This document shows, piece after piece, positions 1 through 8,709 of a DNA stretch of 64,000 nucleotides (the first letter of the stretch is position 1; each line of letters starts with the position of its first letter). The notes under the pieces are model-generated. The model was not told the DNA's origin, searched no databases, and worked only from the letters and a program-made list of their open reading frames with translations. Both the position numbers and the translations under genes were made by a program. Source of the stretch: Listeria costaricensis (lineage in GTDB: Bacteria > Bacillota > Bacilli > Lactobacillales > Listeriaceae); NCBI RefSeq assembly GCF_900183385.1, contig NZ_FXUT01000001.1, positions 372,001 through 436,000 of the forward strand, written 5' to 3'.

Positions 1-760
1 CCACGATAATGAACGGAATTGCGGACAGAATGATCTGTTTGTAGAGCGTGCCGATCGACACGTGCAATTCACCGCGCGTTTCAAGCAGCAGCCGGTCGAG
101 CCCTGGTTTTCGTTTGAAATAGTACCATAGAAGTAGAAGCAGGCTGGCAAGCGCACCCACAAAGGCCGAAAATGTCGCTAAGCTGATGGCGGTCACCACA
201 TTACCATCTAGCACATACATCACGACAAAAGTGCTACCCAGCAAGAAGATAATTCTGACTACTTGTTCAATGACTTGCGAAATGGCTGGCGGTCCCATCG
301 AATTGTACCCTTGGAAAAAGCCGCGGAGTAAGCTCATCACCGGAATGATCAAAAGGGCGAAACTGACGGCGCGAATGACCTGGATGCCATCTTCCAGACT
401 GTACCCGCCTTCTAGCTGCTGCATACTGGCAAGAATCGGTGCTAGGGCGTACATCGCAATAAAGCATAGGATACCGGAGGCAATCATGAGATAGACACCC
501 GTTCGGAAGAGTCTTCGGCCGATTGCATATTCTTCCATCGCATTGTACTTGGCAATATATTTAGCAACTGCAAGCGGAATCCCGGCAGTAGCTACACTGA
601 GAAACAGCTGGTATGGCACATAACCGAAATTATAAAGAAGGGCCGGCTTGTCCCCGCCAATAATGGCATAAAACGGAATGACATATAAAATACCTAACAC
701 TTTGGAAATGAGTGTTCCGAGTGTCAGGATAAATGTCCCTCGAAGTAATTTTGATCCCAT
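1..760 (-). CDS. MurJ/YtgP-type lipid flippase, 3' end cut by window
   Basis: The translated part (about 253 residues) begins MGSKLLRGTFILTLGT and is a run of hydrophobic helices with short basic loops, as in the MOP-superfamily polysaccharide flippases (MurJ/YtgP, SpoVB). The early motif around YVIPFYAIIGG and the PLAVAKYIAKYN stretch resemble B. subtilis YtgP, which flips lipid II across the membrane during wall synthesis. The ATG at 760 is preceded by AAGGAAG at good spacing. Family members run to about 530 residues, so roughly half is visible. The class is clear; the choice between lipid II flippase and another polysaccharide exporter is inference. Confidence 0.75.
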   Translation of the reverse strand, partial: MGSKLLRGTFILTLGTLISKVLGILYVIPFYAIIGGDKPALLYNFGYVPYQLFLSVATAGIPLAVAKYIAKYNAMEEYAIGRRLFRTGVYLMIASGILCFIAMYALAPILASMQQLEGGYSLEDGIQVIRAVSFALLIIPVMSLLRGFFQGYNSMGPPAISQVIEQVVRIIFLLGSTFVVMYVLDGNVVTAISLATFSAFVGALASLLLLLWYYFKRKPGLDRLLLETRGELHVSIGTLYKQIILSAIPFIIV

Positions 761-821
761 CGCTTTACTTCCTTATCTAAAAAATAGTAACATTCTTGTC
801 TACTTTACCATTTAATTACTC

Positions 822-878
822 AAAAAAAAAGAACCTTCCTGCAAAAATTGATTAAGATTACAGAAAGATTCTTTTTAA
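822..878 (-). terminator. Intrinsic terminator after the small membrane protein gene
   Basis: On the minus strand an imperfect stem, AAAAAGAA pairing with TTCTTTTT and extended inward with mismatches, ends in a run of nine T. It separates the 883-1314 gene from the flippase gene. Confidence 0.6.
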
Positions 879-882
879 GTCG

Positions 883-1314
883 TTAGGATATCTCTTTTTT
901 CATTTTTCTGACGCTGAAAAAAGAGAGTGCTGCAAACACGATTAGAGCAAATGGAATGACGAGATTACCAACCTGTGCCGTCTGCTTTACAAACATCATC
1001 ACAACGGAAAAAATAATGTAGGCGATGTAAACGAGATAGACAAGCCCTGAAATCGGCTCGTCTTTTTTTAATTTAAAAAATGTCAGCAAAAGCCAACCGC
1101 CGATTGCTAAAAAAGCCACCGTATTGAGCCCGCTGTTTAGAATCATCTTTTGGAAATCTGCTTCGGATAATTTGGCCACAATCTCACTTCTCATGGAATT
1201 CACGGCAACCAGCCCGATAATCGATAATAGCCCTTGCAAAATGGAGATGACGGAAAGTGTCATCGTGACGTAGCGCGTCGTTTTGTGCAGATACGTTTCT
1301 TCTGTTTCTTGCAT
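883..1314 (-). CDS. Small four-helix membrane protein, function unknown
   Basis: The product has 143 residues and about four transmembrane segments (near residues 15-37, 64-80, 90-108 and 117-134) with a basic C-terminus (RKMKKE). I recognise no catalytic or binding motif. The ATG at 1314 follows a GAAGG sequence. It starts 63 bases after the trpA stop on the same strand with no clear terminator between, so it may be the last, poorly linked gene of the trp transcript. A gene of similar size follows trpA in L. monocytogenes, as I recall. Function is unknown. Confidence 0.6.
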   Translation of the reverse strand: MQETEETYLHKTTRYVTMTLSVISILQGLLSIIGLVAVNSMRSEIVAKLSEADFQKMILNSGLNTVAFLAIGGWLLLTFFKLKKDEPISGLVYLVYIAYIIFSVVMMFVKQTAQVGNLVIPFALIVFAALSFFSVRKMKKEIS

Positions 1315-1377
1315 ATTTTCGGCCTTCTTTCTATTCGCTTTCTACTAAAACGACTTTACCACGACTGCCTTGGCTTT

Positions 1378-2142
1378 TCAACTCTCGCTTTCTGCTGCTT
1401 GTTGGATAAAAGAAATCAGTTCCTCTTCCCGCTTTTCATGAAACGCTTGGACAACTTTACTGCCGATTATGACTCCATCTGAAAACCTGCTGAAAAAACG
1501 GACGTGGTCAAGTGTGGAGACGCCAAACCCTGCCAAAACGGGCACCTCACTGATCCGACGAATAAAGTCAAAATGCTCCTGCAAATGCGGATCGAAAGCT
1601 GGGCGTTCTCCTGTTGTCCCATTGACCGTAACGGCATAGACGAGTCCTTCTGCCTGCTCCACAAGCTTTTGCACACGTTCTTTGGGACTCGTCAGGGATA
1701 CGAGTGGAATCAGGGCGAGATCGGTTTCTTGTAAATAGGGGGTTAGAAAATGGCTTTCCTCGGCAGGTAAATCAGGAATGATCACACCTTTCACTGGCGT
1801 CTTTTTAAGCTGCTCGACAAAGCGCTGTGTGCCAAAATGGAAAACCGGATTGAAATAGGTCATGACGATTAGGGGGATTTCCGTTTGAAGCTCTGCCAAC
1901 TCGTTCAGGACTTTTTCAAGTGTCACACCTGCTTCAAAAGCTCGCAAACCGGCAAGCTGAATCACAGGGCCATCTGCAACCGGATCTGAAAACGGGATGC
2001 CGATTTCGATGGCAGCGGCTCCGGCCTCCTCAAGCAGCTGGATGCGCTCAGCTAAATTGTCCAGCCCGCCGTCCCCTGCCATAATATAAGGAATAATCAG
2101 TGGCTTTGGATGACTTTTCAATTTTTTAGTCAATGTTTTCAT
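1378..2142 (-). CDS. trpA: Tryptophan synthase alpha subunit
   Basis: The alpha subunit cleaves indole-3-glycerol phosphate to indole and glyceraldehyde-3-phosphate, passing indole to TrpB in the cytoplasmic alpha2beta2 complex. Its 254 residues form a TIM barrel. The catalytic pair is visible as Glu46 in [13 protein letters not shown] and Asp57 in VADGPV, equivalent to E49 and D60 of Salmonella TrpA. The phosphate-binding GFGVST stretch is present near the C-terminus. The start overlaps the trpB stop by 4 bases, implying translational coupling. It is the last biosynthetic gene of the operon. Confidence 0.97.
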   Translation of the reverse strand: MKTLTKKLKSHPKPLIIPYIMAGDGGLDNLAERIQLLEEAGAAAIEIGIPFSDPVADGPVIQLAGLRAFEAGVTLEKVLNELAELQTEIPLIVMTYFNPVFHFGTQRFVEQLKKTPVKGVIIPDLPAEESHFLTPYLQETDLALIPLVSLTSPKERVQKLVEQAEGLVYAVTVNGTTGERPAFDPHLQEHFDFIRRISEVPVLAGFGVSTLDHVRFFSRFSDGVIIGSKVVQAFHEKREEELISFIQQAAESES

Positions 2143-3338
2143 TCGTCTCTTCCTTTCAGTTTCGACCTGACCTGCTCGACATCTTTGTCCCCGCGGCCCG
2201 AAAGATTAATGATGATGGCTTTATCTGCTGGCAGCCCCCCTGCTAATTTGACGCCAAAACTGATCGCATGGGCGCTTTCCAAAGCTGGAATGATTCCTTC
2301 CATTTGTGCTAATAATTGAAAGGCAGTAAGGGCTTCCTGATCGGTCACTGAGACGTATTCCGCTCGACCAATTTCCTTAAAATGACTATGTTCAGGTCCA
2401 ATTCCCGGATAGTCAAGGCCAGCTGAGATTGAAAAGGCTTCTAAAATCTGCCCGTCCTCATTTTGCAGAACATCCATCATCGCACCATGCAGAATCCCTT
2501 TTTCACCTTTCGCAATGGTCGCCGCATGCTGATCAGTATCAAGGCCAGCCCCTGCTGCTTCCACGCCATACATGTCCACTGTTTTGTCTTCAATGAACGG
2601 ATAAAACAAGCCCATCGCATTGCTACCACCACCCACGCACGCCACAATCGCTTCCGGCAGTCTTCCCTCAGCCGCTAAAAACTGGCGCCTTGCCTCATCC
2701 CCAATGATCCGCTGATAGTCACGGACAATCTCCGGAAATGGGTGCGGTCCTAAAACAGAACCCATGATGTAATGGGTATCCTGCACATTTGCCACCCAGT
2801 AACGCAGCGCTTCGTTGACGGCATCTTTTAAAGTACGGCTGCCCGATTTTACGCTGACTACTTTTGCCCCAAGCAGCTCCATTCGGAAAACATTCAGCGC
2901 CTGTCTAGCCACATCTTCTTCTCCCATGAAAATGGTGCATTCCATATTAAAGAGGGCGGCCACGGTGGCAGTTGCGACACCATGCTGTCCGGCGCCTGTT
3001 TCTGCGACTACTTTTTGCTTGCCCATTTGTCTAGCAAGAAGGGCCTGCCCAATCGTATTATTGATTTTATGGGCGCCCGTATGATTAAGATCTTCTCGTT
3101 TCAAATAAATCTTGGCGCCACCTGCATAGGCGGTCAGCTGCTCTGCAAAATAGAGCGGCGTTTCCCTGCCCACATAATTTGCTAAATAATAGGAAAGCTC
3201 TTGTTGAAAGTTTGGATCCTTTTTAGAAGCCTTGTATGCATCCTCCAGCTCAAGAATCGCCTGCATCAGTGTCTCAGGAACAAATCGGCCGCCATAGCTG
3301 CCAAAAAAGCCATTTTGATCAGGTGCTTTATAGGTCAT
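2139..3338 (-). CDS. trpB: Tryptophan synthase beta subunit
   Basis: TrpB condenses indole with serine to give tryptophan, using pyridoxal phosphate. The 399-residue product carries the PLP lysine as Lys91 in [10 protein letters not shown] and the phosphate-binding GGGSNAMG loop. Length and motifs match the TrpB1 class that works with TrpA, which lies directly downstream and overlaps it by 4 bases. The start overlaps the trpF stop by 4 bases. Nothing is missing or unusual. Confidence 0.98.
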   Translation of the reverse strand: MTYKAPDQNGFFGSYGGRFVPETLMQAILELEDAYKASKKDPNFQQELSYYLANYVGRETPLYFAEQLTAYAGGAKIYLKREDLNHTGAHKINNTIGQALLARQMGKQKVVAETGAGQHGVATATVAALFNMECTIFMGEEDVARQALNVFRMELLGAKVVSVKSGSRTLKDAVNEALRYWVANVQDTHYIMGSVLGPHPFPEIVRDYQRIIGDEARRQFLAAEGRLPEAIVACVGGGSNAMGLFYPFIEDKTVDMYGVEAAGAGLDTDQHAATIAKGEKGILHGAMMDVLQNEDGQILEAFSISAGLDYPGIGPEHSHFKEIGRAEYVSVTDQEALTAFQLLAQMEGIIPALESAHAISFGVKLAGGLPADKAIIINLSGRGDKDVEQVRSKLKGRDE

Positions 3339-3946
3339 TTTTTTCTCTCCTTTGCTTGCTTAATAAATTGCTTGATTTTGTACGGATCTTTCTTGCCATT
3401 TGTTTCGACGCCGGTGGAAACATCGACTGCAAACGGTGTAAATTTACGAATCGCCGTCCCTACATTGGCACTCGAAAGCCCGCCGGCAATGATCAGTCGT
3501 TCCGTTGGCAAGGCTTTTTCATCGAGCTTTTCCCAATCAAACGCGATGCCCCCGCCGCCTTCATATTCTGTGCTGGGCGCATCCAGCAAAATCAGACAAT
3601 CTGGATAGGCTGTAGGATTGCCTTGGATCGTGCCGTCTTTCACCTTGAATGCCTTGATAACTGGCGCAGAAAGTCTGCTTGCAAAAGCGGGTGTTTCCTT
3701 TCCATGAAGCTGGACATAGTCGAGCGGCACCTGCTGAATGGCTTCTTCCACTTCCTCGAAAGTCGGGTCAACGAAAACGCCTACTTTTTGAACGAAATCC
3801 GGTAGTTCGGCAGACATTTGGGCCGCTTCTGGAAGGCTCACCTGCCGCTTGCTGGGTGCAAATACAAAGCCGATAAAGTCTGCTCCTTCTAGCGCTGCAA
3901 ATTGCGCATCTTCTTTTGTTTTTAGTCCGCAAATTTTCACTTTCAT
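3335..3946 (-). CDS. trpF: Phosphoribosylanthranilate isomerase
   Basis: TrpF performs the Amadori rearrangement of phosphoribosylanthranilate to CdRP. The 203-residue TIM barrel opens with VKICGLK, which contains the catalytic cysteine, and has the FVDP segment and the C-terminal [11 protein letters not shown] and VDVSTGVE phosphate-binding motifs typical of the family. It is a stand-alone gene rather than a fusion with trpC as in E. coli. Both ends overlap their neighbours by 4 bases. Confidence 0.97.
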   Translation of the reverse strand: MKVKICGLKTKEDAQFAALEGADFIGFVFAPSKRQVSLPEAAQMSAELPDFVQKVGVFVDPTFEEVEEAIQQVPLDYVQLHGKETPAFASRLSAPVIKAFKVKDGTIQGNPTAYPDCLILLDAPSTEYEGGGGIAFDWEKLDEKALPTERLIIAGGLSSANVGTAIRKFTPFAVDVSTGVETNGKKDPYKIKQFIKQAKERKK

Positions 3947-4704
3947 CGTTTCACCTTCAATCTTTTCGCTGCTACCACTGGATCTTCTGCCCGCATCAAC
4001 GCTTCACCGACCAGCACCGCCTGATAGGCCCCTTTGACCCGCTCGACATCTGCCGGCTCGCGAAAGCCCGATTCACTGATATAAAATGGACCTTCTGAAA
4101 AGTTTGCCGCCAAACGCTCGCTGACTGCAAGATCCACTTTAAAACTGTGCAGATCGCGATTATTGACGCCAATCAGCTCAGCGCCAGAACGTTTGGCTAT
4201 CTCAAGTTCGACCGCATCGTGCACTTCGACGAGCGTCTCAAGTCCAATCTGCCGCGCTATTTTCAAAAGTTCCTGCAAACGCTGCTCTCCCAAAGCCGCA
4301 ACAATCAGCAGTGCCACCGATGCCCCGTGATTGCGCGCTCGAATCAGCTGCTTTTCAGAAATGATAAAATCTTTACAAAGCACGGGAAGCTGAACGACCC
4401 TTGCGACTTGCTGAAGATCTTCCATTGAACCTTTAAAATAGGTGGTATCTGTCAAAACGGAAATCATGGCTGCCCCGGCCGCTTGATACTTTTGCGCCTG
4501 CAAAACCGGATCCACTGTCAGATGAATGGCCCCTTTTGAAGGAGAGGCACGTTTTACTTCAGCAATCAGTTGCAACGTATCAGCATGTTCTGCCAAATAG
4601 TCACTAAAGCCAAAGATGGGCGGTTGATCTTCCCGCAATTTTTCATTCGCCAGGTTGGCTACCTCGATTTCTTTTGCCTGTAAAATTTCTTTTAAAAAAG
4701 TCAT
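3943..4704 (-). CDS. trpC: Indole-3-glycerol phosphate synthase
   Basis: TrpC closes the indole ring, turning CdRP into indole-3-glycerol phosphate. The 253 residues show the family signature AEVKRASPSKG, the LCKDFI strand with its catalytic lysine, LVEVH and GVNNRDL. It overlaps trpD and trpF by 4 bases each, so the block trpD-C-F-B-A is translationally chained. Confidence 0.97.
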   Translation of the reverse strand: MTFLKEILQAKEIEVANLANEKLREDQPPIFGFSDYLAEHADTLQLIAEVKRASPSKGAIHLTVDPVLQAQKYQAAGAAMISVLTDTTYFKGSMEDLQQVARVVQLPVLCKDFIISEKQLIRARNHGASVALLIVAALGEQRLQELLKIARQIGLETLVEVHDAVELEIAKRSGAELIGVNNRDLHSFKVDLAVSERLAANFSEGPFYISESGFREPADVERVKGAYQAVLVGEALMRAEDPVVAAKRLKVKR

Positions 4705-5720
4705 CCTGCGACAACCTCCTTTTGTTTTTCAATCAGCTCCTGTAATTTTGCGAAAGCTGCGCCAGAGTGGATAATCTCCCGGGAAAGTTCGACTCCTTTT
4801 TCAATCGTATCGACACGTCCATAAGCAAATAAACCTAGTCCGGCATTTAAAAGGGTCGTATCCAAATAGGCACTCGGCTCTCCTTTTAACACCTGCTTCA
4901 AAATAACCGCATTGGTTTTTGCATCTCCACCGCGAATCGCTTCAAGCGGCATTTGTTTCAGCCCTACATCTTCTGGCGCAAACTGATGCAAGGTGATCTG
5001 GTTCTGATTTAAATAGGCGTAATGGTTGACCCCTGCAAGCGTCGCCTCATCCAGTCCCCCGGCACCGTGGACCACCACCGCTCGCTTTCTCCCCAAATTT
5101 TTGAGGACATAGGCGATCTGCTCTAAAAGATCTCCCCGATAAATGCCCACCAGTTGCGCTTCAAGCGGTGCCGGATTTGTCAGCGGTCCAATCAGATTAA
5201 AAACAGTGGGCGTGGCTAGCTTTTGCCGCACTGGCATGACATACTTCATATTTGGGTGAACTGCCGGCGCAAAGAGAAAGGCAATCCCCACTTCATTCAG
5301 CAGGCGCGAAAGTTCGGCTTCCGATTGTGTGATGCCCACGCCAAGTTCGGCAAGTACATCTGCGCTTCCCGATTTACTGGAAATGCTTCGGTTGCCATGC
5401 TTGGCTACTGGAATCCCGGCTGCTGCTAAAACAAACGCCGCCGTCGTACTAATATTAAAACTGCCCGACCGGTCCCCACCTGTTCCGCAATTGTCCATCG
5501 CCCGAAGTTCACTTACCGGCAGCTTGAGTGCGACTTCTTGCATCGCTTCTGCAATCGCCGTTATTTCTTCAATCGTCTCACCTTTTATTTTAAGTGCGAC
5601 AAGAAGTGCGCCCAGCTCCGCCTCTGAAAGATTCCCCTGAAAAATTTGATCAGCTACTTGCCGCATCTCCTGCTTGGATAAATTTTGCTGTTCATAGACT
5701 TTTTGCACTAAATTTTCCAT
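4701..5720 (-). CDS. trpD: Anthranilate phosphoribosyltransferase
   Basis: TrpD transfers phosphoribose from PRPP to anthranilate. The 339-residue protein has the PRPP-binding DNCGTGGD loop, the KHGNRSISSKSGSADVL motif and VHGAGGLDE. The ATG at 5720 is preceded by GAAGGAGG lying inside the end of trpG, so the two coding regions overlap by 29 bases. It is not fused to the amidotransferase, unlike enterobacterial TrpD. Confidence 0.97.
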   Translation of the reverse strand: MENLVQKVYEQQNLSKQEMRQVADQIFQGNLSEAELGALLVALKIKGETIEEITAIAEAMQEVALKLPVSELRAMDNCGTGGDRSGSFNISTTAAFVLAAAGIPVAKHGNRSISSKSGSADVLAELGVGITQSEAELSRLLNEVGIAFLFAPAVHPNMKYVMPVRQKLATPTVFNLIGPLTNPAPLEAQLVGIYRGDLLEQIAYVLKNLGRKRAVVVHGAGGLDEATLAGVNHYAYLNQNQITLHQFAPEDVGLKQMPLEAIRGGDAKTNAVILKQVLKGEPSAYLDTTLLNAGLGLFAYGRVDTIEKGVELSREIIHSGAAFAKLQELIEKQKEVVAG

Positions 5721-6303
5721 GTTGCTGTTCCTCCTTCACGATTTCAATAAAATTTTGCAAGATTTTTTGACCAAAAGGACTGCCAATGGATTCGGGGTGA
5801 AATTGCACGCCATAAATTTTTTCTGTCCGGTGCCGAATCGCCATGATTTCCCCATCATCCAGGGCTCTCGCTGTCACTTCCAAGCTTTCTGGCAACAAAT
5901 CTTCTGTCAAAACGAGCGAATGATACCGCATGACTTCCAACTGTTCAGGCAGGTCTCGAAAAAGCGGATCCCCCTTTTTTAGCTGGTCAATCTCAGATAC
6001 CTTGCCATGTCGAATATGTTGTGCTTGTTTTATTTCACCGCCCAATACTTCTCCAATGGCCTGGTGTCCCAGACAGATCCCGAGCATTGGCTTTTGGCCT
6101 ATCATTTTCCTAATCAAGCCTTCCATCTGTCCGGCCTCACTTGGAATTCCTGGCCCCGGTGAAAAAACGAGGGCCTCCGCGCGATCCGCTTCCTCCTGCA
6201 ATTGCGGGGCATCATTCCGCAAGATGACCACCTCGCTATATTCCCCTAAAAGTTGCGCTAAATTATATGTGAAAGAATCATAATTATCGATTAGTAAAAT
6301 CAT
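5692..6303 (-). CDS. trpG: Anthranilate synthase glutamine amidotransferase subunit
   Basis: TrpG releases ammonia from glutamine for TrpE. The 203-residue class I amidotransferase begins MILLIDNYDSFTYNL and contains the nucleophile in GICLGHQAIGE and the C-terminal FHPES carrying the catalytic His-Glu pair. It overlaps trpE by 4 bases. In some Firmicutes one amidotransferase also serves folate synthesis; the location within trp shows the tryptophan role, and any second role cannot be judged here. Confidence 0.96.
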   Translation of the reverse strand: MILLIDNYDSFTYNLAQLLGEYSEVVILRNDAPQLQEEADRAEALVFSPGPGIPSEAGQMEGLIRKMIGQKPMLGICLGHQAIGEVLGGEIKQAQHIRHGKVSEIDQLKKGDPLFRDLPEQLEVMRYHSLVLTEDLLPESLEVTARALDDGEIMAIRHRTEKIYGVQFHPESIGSPFGQKILQNFIEIVKEEQQHGKFSAKSL

Positions 6304-7664
6304 TTGCCCACCTCCAGCAATGCTTTAGCCTTTTGCAAGGTTTCTTCATATTCTTTTTCCGGATCCGAATCATAGACAATGCCAGCACCTGCCTGGACAT
6401 AGGCCGTTTTTCCTTTCAGAATCATCGTCCGCAAGATAAGCGCAAAGTCCATGTTGCCGCGTCTGGTCAAATAGCCTGCCGCACCACCGTAAGGACCGCG
6501 TTTGACATTCTCCCATTCGTAGATCCGCTCGATCGCACGGATTTTTGGCGCCCCACTTACTGTTCCGGCCGGAAGGGTTGCCTTTAGCGCTTCAAGCGGT
6601 CGAACATCTTCCCGCAGTTCGCCGGACACGACGGACACTAAATGCATTAAAAATCGGTACCGCTCGATCGTCAGGTAGACTGGTACTTGCACGGAGCCAA
6701 TTCGACTAATTTTCCCAATATCATTCCGCCCTAAGTCGACCAGCATTTTATGTTCTGCCAACTCTTTTTCGTCCGTTTGCAACTCTTTGGCAAGTGCTTG
6801 ATCCTCTTCTTTGGTTTGCCCTCGCCGCCTCGTTCCGGCAATCGGATTCGTCTTAACAATTCGATTTTTCACGCTAATCAGACTCTCAGGCGATGAACCA
6901 ATCAATTTTGTTTCGCCAAAATCCATATAAAATAGATACGGGGAAGGATTTAGCAGGCGCAATTTCCGATAATAAACAAAGGGATCCGCATGAAAATCAG
7001 CTTTCAGTCGTTGTGACAGGACTACTTGAAAAAAATCTCCTTGTTGAATAAATTGTTTCGCTTTTTGAACCTTCTCCATAAAGTCCGCTTTCGAATAGTT
7101 GCTTGTAAATTGCATTTTCCCAACAGATACCTGTGTGGATAGTGGCTGAGCATCATAAAATTTAGCGCGTCGCAATGCAAGTTTTTCTGCCATTTCTTCC
7201 TTTGAACGCTTAGAATAGACATTTTCTTCAACTAAAGTCAGCGTTTCCTGCTGATGATCAAAAATGGCATAAGATTCATACAGAAAAAAATGACTATCCG
7301 GCAAATCGAGCTCATCCTTTGGCGCTTTCCCCACTTTTTCATAGTATGCCGCCACGTCAAAGCTCACATAGCCAACAGCCCCAGCTTCAAAAGGCAGCTC
7401 TTCATCTTCATTTTCTTTCGTCAGCACAATATCCTCGACTGTCGCAAGCGGATCCTCTGTCTCTATCTCCTCCTCATCCAGAAAAAATTGGCCCTCTCGA
7501 ATGGTTATTTCGTGGACAGGATCATAAACGATAATCGAAAAACGCCCCGCTTCCGTATCTTTCGCAGCACCTTCCAGTAAGCTTTTAAAAGTTCCTTCCA
7601 ACCGTTCAAATGCCATTATTGCCGTAAATGTATCTGCTTGAAGTAATGTTTGAATTCTTGCCAT
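6300..7664 (-). CDS. trpE: Anthranilate synthase component I
   Basis: TrpE converts chorismate to anthranilate and is normally feedback-inhibited by tryptophan. I set the start at the ATG at 7664 (MARIQTLLQ), giving 454 residues, because AAAGGGGTG lies just upstream; a longer frame to 7766 runs into the T-box antiterminator and is not credible. The C-terminal chorismate-binding domain shows IGSSPESL, the IAGTRRRG motif, DLGRNDIGKI and the final GAGIVYDSDPEKE signature. It is the first gene of the trpEGDCFBA operon and is regulated through the tandem T-box leader. Confidence 0.97.
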   Translation of the reverse strand: MARIQTLLQADTFTAIMAFERLEGTFKSLLEGAAKDTEAGRFSIIVYDPVHEITIREGQFFLDEEEIETEDPLATVEDIVLTKENEDEELPFEAGAVGYVSFDVAAYYEKVGKAPKDELDLPDSHFFLYESYAIFDHQQETLTLVEENVYSKRSKEEMAEKLALRRAKFYDAQPLSTQVSVGKMQFTSNYSKADFMEKVQKAKQFIQQGDFFQVVLSQRLKADFHADPFVYYRKLRLLNPSPYLFYMDFGETKLIGSSPESLISVKNRIVKTNPIAGTRRRGQTKEEDQALAKELQTDEKELAEHKMLVDLGRNDIGKISRIGSVQVPVYLTIERYRFLMHLVSVVSGELREDVRPLEALKATLPAGTVSGAPKIRAIERIYEWENVKRGPYGGAAGYLTRRGNMDFALILRTMILKGKTAYVQAGAGIVYDSDPEKEYEETLQKAKALLEVGK

Positions 7665-7682
7665 TTTAGTCACCCCTTTATC

Positions 7683-7930
7683 AAAATAAAAGCCCTCTAC
7701 ACGCAAATAATCAGCATGCAGAGGGCGAATGTCTCGCGGTACCACCTCTTTTAAAGAGCGTTTCACTCTTTATCTCCAGCTATTAACGGAGCAACCCGGA
7801 TCCTCCTACTTGTTGAAGCGCTCGTTCAAAGGATCACGCGCAGGGCCCACTTCCGACTTGATTGTCTATCGGCTCCCACCAACCGCCGACTCTCTTTAAG
7901 ACTTCATCAAATCCTACTCTTCCTGCTTCA
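7683..7930 (-). promoter_or_regulatory. T-box riboswitch, proximal copy (tryptophan)
   Basis: Read on the minus strand, this leader has the T-box core AGAGGTGGTACCGCG at 7749-7735. A terminator follows directly: GCCCTCTGCATGC pairs with GCGTGTAGAGGGC (two G-U pairs), then TTTTATTTT, over 7726-7683. The upstream Stem I region contains a distal GGTTGGTGGGAGCC loop. A candidate specifier UGG (tryptophan) sits at 7849-7847 in GGAAGUGGGCC, followed by a purine as usual. Uncharged tRNA-Trp should pair with the T-box and block the terminator. I see no separate promoter, so it appears to sit on the same transcript as the distal copy. Confidence 0.9.
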
Positions 7931-7950
7931 TGCTTTTTCAATGATTTCTA

Positions 7951-8240
7951 AATAAAAAAGGGCCCCTCTCCATGTCTAATGAAAGACAAGGACGAGGGAC
8001 CCGTGGTGCCACCTTGATTAACGAAAAATTCGCTCACTCTCCAGCCAAACTTCTTACATTTGAATGGTTGCCTTGTGTAACGATAAGGCCTAATCGCCGT
8101 TCCTACTTGGTTATCCAACCGTTCAAAACAGAGGCTCCAAAGTCCATTCACATCATTTCCGCTACTGCCTCACACCACCCGGCAGCTCTCTTTAAACTTC
8201 CATCATGCTACTTACTCTTTATCAACGCCAAAAATATCTT
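7951..8240 (-). promoter_or_regulatory. T-box riboswitch, distal copy (tryptophan)
   Basis: A second complete T-box lies immediately upstream of the first. Its core is AAGGTGGCACCACGG at 8015-8001. The terminator stem GGGTCCCTC / GAGGGGCCC with TTTTTTATTT spans 8002-7951. The Stem I distal loop reads GGGTGGTGTGAGGC, and the specifier UGG is at 8146-8144 in GUGAAUGGACU. The two elements differ clearly in sequence, so this is not a recent duplication. Two termination decisions in series should tighten repression of trpE expression. Confidence 0.92.
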
Positions 8241-8246
8241 GCATTT

Positions 8247-8275
8247 ACTATAGCAAAACAGCCTGTAGATTGCAA
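8247..8275 (-). promoter_or_regulatory. Promoter of the trp operon
   Basis: TTGCAA at 8275-8270, a 17-base spacer and TATAGT at 8252-8247, placed just before the distal T-box. The predicted transcript start is near 8240. Confidence 0.75.
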
Positions 8276-8370
8276 GCTATTTTTATTCATTTCTGAAAAA
8301 GGTAGTTTTTGAACAAAAAAATAGTTTGTCTCAGTAAAGAAAATGCTGATTTAAGCAGTGTTTCTCTTTC

Positions 8371-8387
8371 CCGTGAAACAATTTCAA
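8371..8387. promoter_or_regulatory. Possible second Rex half-site
   Basis: CCGTGAAACAATTTCAAG keeps the GTGAA half of the Rex dyad but its right half is degenerate. It lies about 180 bases upstream of the adhE promoter in the roughly 430-base gene-free stretch between trp and adhE, which otherwise holds only the adhE promoter and operator. Confidence 0.3.
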
Positions 8388-8528
8388 GTCATTTTCGTTA
8401 CAGGAACAACTAATATCCGAAAAAACGAATAAAATGATGAAATTTTGATAATAAAAAGCACTTTTATGGTCAACCAAAAGTCTTAGAAAACGCTTTATTT
8501 ATAAGACGATATGCCCATTTTTATCATC

Positions 8529-8546
8529 TTGTGAAACTTTTCACGT
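8529..8546. promoter_or_regulatory. Rex-type redox operator
   Basis: TTGTGAAACTTTTCACGT matches the Rex consensus TTGTGAA-N4-TTCACAA at 12 of the 14 fixed positions. It ends 7 bases before the adhE -35. Rex senses the NADH/NAD+ ratio and commonly represses adhE in Firmicutes; its role here is inferred from the motif and position. Confidence 0.75.
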
Positions 8547-8553
8547 GAAATAC

Positions 8554-8582
8554 TGGACAAACTTTTTTTTATCGCTTATACT
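8554..8582 (+). promoter_or_regulatory. Promoter of adhE
   Basis: TGGACA at 8554-8559, 17 bases, TATACT at 8577-8582. It leaves an untranslated leader of about 120 bases before the AGGAGG of adhE. Confidence 0.7.
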
Positions 8583-8709
8583 AACGTTGTAATCAAATAA
8601 ATCCGAAAGACGCGGCAAGTCGACTGCCAAATTTTTTTGGATGATTAGGGACACTATTTGTCTAACAAGGACATTACCCGTCCCACTCTATTACTAGGAG
8701 GTTCAAATA

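Noticed and set aside
7665-7766. N-terminal extension of trpE
   Set aside because: It is the T-box antiterminator and terminator region read as protein; a good ribosome site precedes the ATG at 7664.
8485-8498. Catabolite-responsive element in front of adhE (AGAAAACGCTTTAT)
   Set aside because: Three mismatches at the outer consensus positions; too weak to call.
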